Assembly: GCF_008801695.1 (NCBI RefSeq)
Contig: NZ_VZPF01000046.1
Span: 1 to 41,626 of the forward strand
DNA: 41,626 nt
Source: Pantoea stewartii subsp. stewartii
GTDB taxonomy: Bacteria > Pseudomonadota > Gammaproteobacteria > Enterobacterales > Enterobacteriaceae
Direction of reading: 5' to 3'
Below the pieces are notes generated by a model. It saw only the letters and a program-made list of their open reading frames with translations. It made no database searches and was not told where the DNA came from. The position numbers and the translations under genes were made by a program. Of this stretch, positions 36,747 through 41,626 are shown one piece after another. Every line of letters starts with the position of its first letter. Positions within the stretch are counted from its first letter, which is position 1.

Positions 36747-37154
36747 ATGAGCGACTTACGATGTGTCATGATTTTGAACAGTGCGTTACCGGCCGGCAAA
36801 GCCACCAATGCTGCCGCCGTTATCGCTCTGACGCTGGGACAACGTCATCCCAGTCTGGTCGGTGAAGATCTGTAAGATGCGACAACGCAGCGCTATCCGG
36901 GACTCATCCCCGTTGGCATTCCTGTCCTGGGGGCCGATAGTGCGCAACTCAGCACCGTGTGGCGTCAGAGTGAACAGACAGACTGTGACATTGTGGTCTT
37001 TCCCGAGCAGGGTCAGTCAACCACCGACTACCAGGCCTTCAGTGACACGATGAAGACGCTGCCCGCCCCGGAATGGCGCCTGCTTGGGATGGCGATAGTG
37101 GGCGACAAAAAAGCGGTTCGCAAACTCACTGCAAAACTCAACCTGTTTAGTTAA
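36747..37154 (+). pseudogene. DUF2000 family protein, interrupted by in-frame TAA
   Basis: An ATG after CAGGAG opens a frame encoding MSDLRCVMILNSALPAGKAT and continuing to residue 42, where a TAA (36873-36875) follows VGEDL. The same frame then runs on for 92 codons (DATTQRYPGLIPVGIPVLG and so on) to the natural stop at 37154. The whole is a 135-codon protein of the DUF2000 (PTH2-like fold) family, function unknown. Only one codon is affected. It follows the AraC-type gene and was probably co-transcribed with it. A hairpin follows at 37161-37183. Confidence 0.82.
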
Positions 37155-37160
37155 CCCTCC

Positions 37161-37183
37161 CGGGAAAGCACGCTGCTTTCCCG
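37161..37183 (+). terminator. Hairpin after the DUF2000 gene
   Basis: A perfect 10-bp stem (CGGGAAAGCA/TGCTTTCCCG) with a 3-base loop lies 6 bases after the stop. The U-run is missing, so termination efficiency is uncertain. Confidence 0.55.
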
Positions 37184-37206
37184 TCGGCCTGGCCCGCTTG
37201 TACACA

Positions 37207-37258
37207 TTTCCTGTACAGGAAAGCGACAAACAAAATTCTTAACATCCTAATTGTTAAG
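37207..37258. promoter_or_regulatory. Two adjacent palindromes upstream of a candidate small RNA
   Basis: TTTCCTGTACAGGAAA (37207-37222) is a perfect 16-base palindrome. CTTAACA-N7-TGTTAAG (37238-37258) is a second inverted repeat. They lie 30-100 bases before the promoter at 37287-37314, a plausible place for regulator binding. No factor can be named. Confidence 0.45.
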
Positions 37259-37286
37259 GATTAGCATTTTATGCTTAATAATCTAC

Positions 37287-37414
37287 TTGTACAAATAAAC
37301 TTTAATTGTATAACTTTACATACAACGAGTTGTGATCACGACTCTGTAACGAATGATGCATCTGCGTCGCCTCTGAAGGTGTAATGGATTTCCACCCTCA
37401 GAGGTTTTTTTTTT
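37287..37414 (+). ncRNA. Candidate small RNA with promoter and strong terminator
   Basis: TTGTAC (37287-37292), 16 bases, then TATAAC (37309-37314) form a plausible sigma-70 promoter. About 50 bases after the expected start near 37321 lies a long terminator hairpin: CCTCTGA/TCAGAGG (37370-37376 with 37398-37404), with an inner GGTG/CACC helix, ending in ten T. No ORF with a ribosome site lies between. The predicted RNA is about 90 bases. It lies between the DUF2000 pseudogene and the AriR-like gene. I recognise no known small RNA sequence in it. Confidence 0.5.
37370..37414 (+). terminator. Intrinsic terminator upstream of the AriR-like gene
   Basis: A 7-bp outer stem (CCTCTGA/TCAGAGG) and a 4-bp inner stem (GGTG/CACC) are separated by an A/C mismatch and followed by ten consecutive T. 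No coding gene precedes it closely, which points to a non-coding transcript. Confidence 0.88.
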
Positions 37415-37526
37415 GATTTTGATGACCTGCTTGTTGAGTTTGGCGCCATTGTATTTTTATGCGATGGCTTTTAGGTCTGTTTGTCGCGCACTCTACCGGG
37501 TAGCCGACTTTTTCAAAGGCTGACAC

Positions 37527-37787
37527 ATGCAAAACACACTGCCCCAAACGGATAAAGAGATCGCGGATTACTTAACCGCTGCGGCGACTAAACCCGACAG
37601 CGATATGGAGATTCTTGGTCTCGTTGTCGCGGAAATCTTACAGTCAGGTATGGCCGTCAATAATAAAGCCATTATTTCTAAATTGATTCATCGCCTCGAG
37701 CTGGAGCGCGACGAAGTCTCACTGGACGTTTATCGTCATCTGCTTGAGATGGTGGTGTATAAAACGCCAGACGACCTGACGGTATAA
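37527..37787 (+). CDS. AriR/YmgB-family biofilm and acid-resistance regulator
   Basis: This is an 86-residue helical protein similar to E. coli AriR (YmgB), part of the ycgZ-ymgA-ariR connector family that affects biofilm formation, acid resistance and Rcs signalling. The match lies in ILGLVVAEILQSGMAVNNKA, IISKLIHRLELERDE and DVYRHLLEMVVYKTPDDL. E. coli has this gene in a different part of the chromosome with ycgZ and ymgA, which are missing here. No clear AGGAG precedes the ATG (AAAGGCTGACAC). A candidate small RNA lies upstream. Confidence 0.85.
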   Translation: MQNTLPQTDKEIADYLTAAATKPDSDMEILGLVVAEILQSGMAVNNKAIISKLIHRLELERDEVSLDVYRHLLEMVVYKTPDDLTV

Positions 37788-37920
37788 TCCTTTCTCCATG
37801 GATGGAGTCATTTCGCTTTTTCTGGCTTCTTCTCTGAGCTGTCGGTAACATTCGCCCTTCACCAAATCCTGTCTTCCTTGCCTTTCGCGCAAGCTTAAAA
37901 TAAAAGAGCCTGTTTACACT

Positions 37921-39426
37921 ATGAATCAACAACATGATGTCGCCACAACAGCCGTTGTGGAAAACGATGTCAGTGTCGGCCGCGTCTTACGCTCGCCTGC
38001 ACTGCTGACGCGAGAATGCCTGGCCGGCGTGATCACGGCGCTGGCGCTTATTCCGGAAGTGATCTCGTTTTCGGTTATCGCCGGTGTCGATCCGAAGGTC
38101 AGCCTGGTGGCCTCTGTCGTACTCTGCCTGACGCTGTCTTTGCTTGGCGGCCGCCCTGCCATGGTAACCGCCGCAGCGGGTTCGGTTGCGCTGGTGATTG
38201 GGCCTATGGTCCATGCGCATGGCGTGGCCTATATTCTTCCTGCCGTTGTAATGGCCGGGATCATTCAGATTCTGTTCGGCGTGACAGGTATGTCACGTGC
38301 GATGCGTTATATTCCCCGTTCGGTCATGATCGGCTTTGTGAATGCGCTTGGCGTTTTAATTTTCTTTGCTCAGGTCCCGCATGTCTGGGGTCAATCGCCG
38401 CTGGTGTGGGCACTCTTCGCCGTGACGCTGGCCATCGTGCTGCTCCTGCCCCGCGTGCTGAAAAGTGTGCCCTCTCCCTTAGTGGCCATCGTGGCCGTGA
38501 CCGCCGTGACGCTGGCGATGGGCTATCGCGTCCCGACGGTGGGTGATGAAGGCCCCATGAGCGCAGGTCTGCCAGACTTTACGGCACTGACCGTTCCGCT
38601 CAACTGGCAGACCTTATCCATCGTCTGGCCCACCGCGCTGAGCGTGGCGTTTGTAGGACTAATGGAATCGCTACTGACCGCCAAGCTGGTGGATGACCTT
38701 ACAGATACGCCGTCCAGCAAACGTCGCGAATCCTGGGGGCTGGGTATAGGTAATATTTTGGCCGGTTTTTACGGTGGTATCGCCGGATGCGCCATGATCG
38801 GACAGACCATTGTCAACGTGGAACTGGGTAAAGCACGTAGCCGGGTTTCAACGGTTGCCGCCGCCCTCGTGCTGTTACTGCTGGTGACGGGCCTGAGCCA
38901 CATCATGGCGCAGATCCCGATGGTGGTCCTGGCCGGCATCATGATGATTGTCGCCGTCAAGACGGTCAACTGGCACAGTTTGCAGCCCGCGACGCTGAAA
39001 CGGATGCCCTGGTCAGAAACGCTGGTCATGCTGTTAACGGTAGGTATTACCGTATTAACCAGTAATCTGGCGCTGGGGGTGCTGGCGGGTGTGGTGGTGG
39101 CAATGATGTTGTTTGCCCGGCGCGTCGCGCATGTGATTCATGCGGAAAGAACGTTGAGTGAGGACGGACAGTCTGTGCGCTACGATGTTCGCGGACCGCT
39201 GTTTTTTGCCAGCAGCAACGATCTGTTTGAGCACTTCGATTACGCACATGACCCTAAATCTGTCACCATTGATTTAACGCACGCGCAGATATGGGATGCC
39301 TCCACCGTCGCTGCACTGGATGGTATCGAATACCGTTATCAGCGTCATGGTGCCAGCGTCACCATTGAAGGGCTGGATATGCGCAGCAGCGATTTTCATC
39401 GCCGCCTGAGCGGTAATCTGAGCTGA
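37921..39426 (+). CDS. SulP-family inorganic anion transporter with STAS domain
   Basis: This is an inner-membrane secondary transporter of 501 residues. About 12 hydrophobic segments span residues 35-410: ALIPEVISFSVIAGVDPKVS is the TM1 signature and GGRPAMVTAAAGSVALVIGP the TM3 region. The middle has ESLLTAKLVDDLTDTPSSKR and GIAGCAMIGQTIVNVELGKA. The C-terminal STAS domain (about 415-501) is compact (VTIDLTHAQIWDASTVAALD). The substrate could be sulfate, bicarbonate or a dicarboxylate and cannot be told from sequence. The ribosome site is weak (GAG). It is 133 bases after the AriR-like gene. Confidence 0.93.
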   Translation: MNQQHDVATTAVVENDVSVGRVLRSPALLTRECLAGVITALALIPEVISFSVIAGVDPKVSLVASVVLCLTLSLLGGRPAMVTAAAGSVALVIGPMVHAHGVAYILPAVVMAGIIQILFGVTGMSRAMRYIPRSVMIGFVNALGVLIFFAQVPHVWGQSPLVWALFAVTLAIVLLLPRVLKSVPSPLVAIVAVTAVTLAMGYRVPTVGDEGPMSAGLPDFTALTVPLNWQTLSIVWPTALSVAFVGLMESLLTAKLVDDLTDTPSSKRRESWGLGIGNILAGFYGGIAGCAMIGQTIVNVELGKARSRVSTVAAALVLLLLVTGLSHIMAQIPMVVLAGIMMIVAVKTVNWHSLQPATLKRMPWSETLVMLLTVGITVLTSNLALGVLAGVVVAMMLFARRVAHVIHAERTLSEDGQSVRYDVRGPLFFASSNDLFEHFDYAHDPKSVTIDLTHAQIWDASTVAALDGIEYRYQRHGASVTIEGLDMRSSDFHRRLSGNLS

Positions 39427-39461
39427 GACACTGGCCTGCTGCGGCACGCAGCAGGCCCCTC

Positions 39462-39659
39462 TTACGCCTGCTGTCGCCGTGCCCGATAGCGCGCGACCAT
39501 CGTTATTAATGCCTGGTATAACAGGCCAGCATAAAGACTCATCAAAACAGCCAGGCCAATTTCTTTGCCCTGCGCCTGCCATGACATAAACCACATGAAG
39601 ACGCCCCATAACACTGAAAAAATCAGCCAGCCGCGGACGAATTTCAAAATGCCATTCAT
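39462..39659 (-). CDS. Small two-helix membrane protein of unknown function
   Basis: This is a 65-residue protein with two hydrophobic helices (about residues 9-26 and 35-54) and a basic C-terminus (ARYRARRQQA). The ATG giving MNGILKFVRGWLIFSVLWG is chosen because GAGGAG lies 8 bases upstream; a GTG three codons earlier abuts that site. It converges on the SulP gene with 35 bases between stops. The positive-inside pattern suggests both termini are cytosolic. No name is recognised. Confidence 0.75.
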   Translation of the reverse strand: MNGILKFVRGWLIFSVLWGVFMWFMSWQAQGKEIGLAVLMSLYAGLLYQALITMVARYRARRQQA

Positions 39660-39853
39660 AAACGCCACTCCTCTTTTGTGATGCGCTACTTTAGCTGGCG
39701 TTGAGACAAAAAACCGGATTAAACGCGCGAGATGAGAAGTATCTCAAAAAACGGATAGAGGGCGGAATCGCTTCGCTTTTCTGCTTTACCCCCGTTATGT
39801 TTAGTAACAGCTAACTACAATTAGCTTACTGTTAATTTCACAAGGGAAATAGC

Positions 39854-40080
39854 ATGAATCGTCGTCTGACTTTTTTCGCTGCTGTTGTCGCTGCCTCAAC
39901 ATTGACCGCGTGCCACCGCCGCCACCGGGCCCCGGCTGTGCGCCACCCCCACCGCCACACGATCATCGCCCGCCTCCGCCACCGGGTCAGGCACTGGCCC
40001 CACCACCGGCAGGCACCGTTGCACCACCGCCGCCTGCAACCGGGCAGCAACCGCCACCACCGCCCGCCCGCACCTGGTGA
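39854..40080 (+). pseudogene. Proline-rich lipoprotein, one-base frameshift at the lipobox Cys
   Basis: AAGGGAAATAGC precedes an ATG encoding MNRRLTFFAAVVAASTLTAC, a clear lipoprotein signal (LTAC, Cys 20, at 39911-39913). Immediately after the Cys the frame turns into His/Arg-rich nonsense. The frame one base back, from 39913 to TGA at 40078-40080, is a clean Pro-rich tail (PPPPPGPGCAPPPPPHDHRP and similar repeats). Loss of one C in a CCC run (TGCCCACC to TGCCACC) explains this. Intact it would be a proteobacterial-type small outer-membrane lipoprotein of about 75 residues. Sequence error in GC-rich repeats is an alternative. Confidence 0.72.
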
Positions 40081-40108
40081 TCTCCTGAAATCGCCTCACC
40101 TTTCATTT

Positions 40109-40142
40109 AGCCTGCCTGAGTCGTTCATATATCAGGCAGGCT
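40109..40142. terminator. Hairpin between the lipoprotein and YrhK-type genes
   Basis: An 11-bp perfect stem (AGCCTGCCTGA/TCAGGCAGGCT) with a 12-base loop sits between two convergent genes. No U-run on either strand. Confidence 0.55.
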
Positions 40143-40179
40143 GAATGCGTTTATCTGTCCGTGATACAGGGGTAAAGGA

Positions 40180-40446
40180 CTACTGAGGTTTTTGTGGATG
40201 TTGATCGATGCGCTTTACGTGTACCAGTTCTGCCAGGGTGATTGCCGGGCGAAGTAATAACTGAAGGCTCCCCACGACAAATAACCATGTTCCACCTGTC
40301 ATCAGCGAGTCGAAGAAAAACAGGATGCTGCCCGTCAGGAACCATACTGCGATAAAGAGATCGTTGAGCGCGCCAAGAGCGCGGTAACGTCGAGCGATGA
40401 TGATATGATCTGAACCCACAGTGATTCCTGCTTTGTTTCCCGGCAC
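40180..40446 (-). CDS. YrhK-family small membrane protein
   Basis: This is an 88-residue protein with two hydrophobic helices and the YrhK domain signature: RRYRALGALNDLFIAVWFLT and GGTWLFVVGSLQLLLRPAI. The start is taken at the GTG giving MPGNKAGITVGSDHI, which has AGAAGGG just upstream. Extending the frame 13 codons reaches only a TTG. The function of the family is unknown. It converges on the proline-rich lipoprotein gene. Confidence 0.8.
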   Translation of the reverse strand: MPGNKAGITVGSDHIIIARRYRALGALNDLFIAVWFLTGSILFFFDSLMTGGTWLFVVGSLQLLLRPAITLAELVHVKRIDQHPQKPQ

Positions 40447-40865
40447 GGCTTGCCCTTCTCTGAATAATGAAATGACTGCAGACAAGATTAGTACACAGAG
40501 AAGAAAGGTAACCTGCTGGCCTCAGCCTGTCCGCCACAGTAACCCCGCCGCGCGGGAAAAAAGTCGTATCCGAGCGTAAGAACATATCGTTTAACGCCTG
40601 CCAAAACATCTCCACGCCATTTTTATGTTGATTGTCAGGGAACACACTGCCATTGCTCAAACGACGGATAAGCGCTTAACGGCACCATTAAGTCTTAGGG
40701 ACACCTGGTCTGAATCTGACTCTGCCGCTTCTGCCAGCACGATTAATCTTGCAAAAGAATAGCGACACGCTGTAAAAGTCAGTCACGGGATAAGAACAGA
40801 GCACGTTGCCCGCCTTTCGCACCGAAGGCTGTCGGCAATATGAAAGGTTTATTTTTTACGGCGGC
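40447..40865. other. Intergenic region with no recognised gene
   Basis: This stretch of about 420 bases lies upstream of the YrhK-type gene. A minus-strand frame reaching back to a TTG near 40660 is open, but it lacks a ribosome site and ends inside the YrhK gene in another frame. I see no RNA gene or repeat before the sigma-28 promoter at 40866. Confidence 0.45.
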
Positions 40866-40892
40866 TAAAGCCTGGCGCGGGATTGCCGATAG
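40866..40892 (+). promoter_or_regulatory. Sigma-28 (FliA) promoter with no protein gene downstream
   Basis: TAAAGCCT, exactly 11 bases, then GCCGATAG. It fits the FliA consensus as well as the flgM promoter in this window, with the same spacing and the same GCCGATAG. The expected start is near 40900. About 40 bases later there is a strong intrinsic terminator. Confidence 0.75.
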
Positions 40893-40897
40893 TAAGG

Positions 40898-40963
40898 AAG
40901 TAATTGTTAGAACCTTACATTAATAGCCAATTTTGCTATGCCCACATCCGAGTGGGCTTTTTT
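40898..40963 (+). ncRNA. Candidate FliA-dependent small RNA
   Basis: The transcript from the sigma-28 promoter would run about 60 bases to a terminator made of GCCCAC/GTGGGC with a 6-base loop and TTTTTT (40940-40963). The span encodes no plausible protein. FliA-dependent small RNAs are known in E. coli, but this sequence is none that I recognise. The promoter might alternatively be a relic of a lost chemotaxis gene. Confidence 0.5.
40940..40963 (+). terminator. Intrinsic terminator after the sigma-28 promoter
   Basis: A 6-bp GC-rich stem (GCCCAC/GTGGGC), a 6-base loop and a run of six T. Confidence 0.88.
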
Positions 40964-41036
40964 ATGCCTGCAACATACACATCGTGCCTTTTACTGATCA
41001 AAAGTTATTCACTTGTATCTAAAAACCCCATTCACT

Positions 41037-41116
41037 GTATGCTTGCCGGGTCAGCGCATGCTGACAACTGGATTTTCCCTTGTAACGATTTCTGCCTGTG
41101 TAACGCAGGCTTTTTT
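41037..41116 (+). ncRNA. Second candidate small RNA
   Basis: A TATGCT (41037-41042) could be a -10 box. It is followed by a perfect 5' hairpin GTCAGC-GCAT-GCTGAC (41050-41065), an unpaired pyrimidine-rich stretch, then a terminator GCCTGTG/CGCAGGC with a TAA loop and six T (41094-41116). Hairpin, single-stranded seed and terminator is a typical Hfq-type layout. No clear -35 box and no known homologue are seen. Confidence 0.4.
41094..41116 (+). terminator. Intrinsic terminator near the right edge
   Basis: A 7-bp stem with one G-T pair (GCCTGTG/CGCAGGC), a TAA loop and a run of six T. No coding gene is apparent upstream. Confidence 0.8.
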
Positions 41117-41626
41117 AATGAACGGATTGAGCCATTTAAAATCCGCAGCCTTCTCAATCTGCCCACTTTTCCTCGCGTTTATTTTGGCCCTGAATGTATT
41201 GATCAAAGGTAATCCATTCCGTTTTGATTGAGAAACGGCAATGATGCGTGACAGGACTGCCCGTAGCAAAAGGCGAAAATACCAGATAATGCCGACTGTC
41301 ACCGTCATGTCTGTCAAAACGGGGATAGAGAGCATAGTCAAAACTGTTACTGGTTTTGATACTGTCACCCACATTCAGGATGAGCGTTTTCGGTAATCGA
41401 TATCATGCTGCCTTTACCCGTAAAGCCTCTCTTTCTGAGTCTACCGGGCTTGTTTCCACTCATCGTGCAGACGTCATCTTGATGCCTTTGCTGGATTGCT
41501 GTAAGCGTCACATTTAAACCGTCTGTGCAGCGGGCTCCGGTTCCGGGAAAATAGTGTCCATCATTTTTTAATGGACACTATCGCGTGAAACACCGGACAT
41601 GGCTCCTTGAGGCGCTTCGCCTCCAT
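41117..41626. other. Right-end region with no supported gene
   Basis: About 500 bases. Minus-strand frames of 107 and 72 codons overlap each other and a plus-strand 72-codon frame, but none has a ribosome site or family match. The terminal 85 bases hold an inverted repeat and a second small hairpin (GAGGCG/CGCCTC near 41609-41623). Composition and disorder suggest decayed or mobile DNA (inference). Confidence 0.45.
41551..41581. repeat. 11-bp perfect inverted repeat
   Basis: ATAGTGTCCAT and ATGGACACTAT are exact reverse complements separated by 9 bases (CATTTTTTA). ATGGACAC-type sequence occurs near the ends of some IS3-group elements, so an IS end or a deletion scar is possible. It could also be a transcription terminator or a regulator site. 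Confidence 0.55.

Noticed and set aside
37207..37222. CTGTACAG core as a LexA site
   Set aside because: LexA needs CTGT and ACAG separated by 8 bases; here they abut, so the dinI box remains the only SOS site.
39913..40080. CCG/CCA-rich repeats as a CRISPR or tandem-repeat array
   Set aside because: The repeats are codons of a proline-rich protein in one frame, of unequal length and without spacers.
39854..40144. 96-codon His/Arg-rich frame as the real protein at this locus
   Set aside because: The signal and lipobox fit, but everything after the Cys is out-of-frame reading of a clean proline-rich tail.
40151..40660. 169-codon minus-strand frame overlapping the YrhK-type gene
   Set aside because: It begins at TTG without a ribosome site and reads the YrhK region in the wrong frame; the YrhK signature is in the frame of 40180-40446.
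41051..41374. 107-codon minus-strand frame at the right end
   Set aside because: It crosses the small RNA-like terminator on the opposite strand, lacks a ribosome site and matches no family.

Overview
The window is chromosomal DNA of an enterobacterium of the E. coli/Salmonella/Citrobacter/Enterobacter group. The evidence is gene order: read in reverse, it follows the E. coli backbone clsC-opgC-opgGH-yceK-msyB-lpxL-trhO-yceI-yceJ-solA-bssS-dinI-pyrC-yceB-rimJ-yceH-mviM-murJ-flgN-flgM-flgA-flgBCDEFG. The genus cannot be fixed from the sequence alone. All protein identities come from recognising sequence and synteny, not from a search.

Region 1 (1-8250) is the flagellar rod/hook cluster: flgBCDEFG on the minus strand, with flgA, flgM and flgN diverging from it. 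A chemoreceptor gene sits between flgN and murJ, where E. coli has none. flgMN and the chemoreceptor each have a well-formed sigma-28 (FliA) promoter. The locus looks damaged. The C-terminus of an IS630 transposase lies directly beyond flgG, where flgH is expected, and flgA has an in-frame TAA in an otherwise intact frame.

Region 2 (8600-29310) is conserved housekeeping DNA: the lipid II flippase murJ with mviM and yceH, the N-acetyltransferase rimJ, lipoprotein yceB, pyrC (PurR box and a leader hairpin), dinI (LexA box), bssS, solA, yceJ-yceI, the tRNA hydroxylase trhO, the lipid A acyltransferase lpxL, acidic msyB overlapping yceK tail to tail, the osmoregulated periplasmic glucan genes opgGH and opgC, and the cardiolipin synthase clsC. 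Compared with E. coli, mdtH and grxB are missing between rimJ and yceB. mdtG is missing between lpxL and msyB, where a small DUF3147-type membrane protein gene sits.

Region 3 (29310-41626) is accessory. It holds a family 1-type glycosidase gene with an amber codon; two tiny membrane-protein genes; a MarR-MFS-HlyD-OMF operon encoding a complete EmrAB-TolC-like tripartite pump; an AraC-type regulator beside a DUF2000 gene that has an ochre codon; an AriR/YmgB-like gene; a SulP anion transporter; a frameshifted proline-rich lipoprotein gene; and a YrhK-family gene. Three intergenic stretches look like unannotated small RNA genes (promoter plus strong intrinsic terminator and no convincing ORF). 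One of these starts from a near-consensus sigma-28 promoter at 40866-40892.

Two themes stand out. First, three genes carry one nonsense codon each and one carries a one-base frameshift, which means either recent decay or sequence error. Second, there are candidate non-coding RNAs, one tied to the flagellar regulon. No CRISPR array, tRNA, rRNA or intact mobile element is visible.
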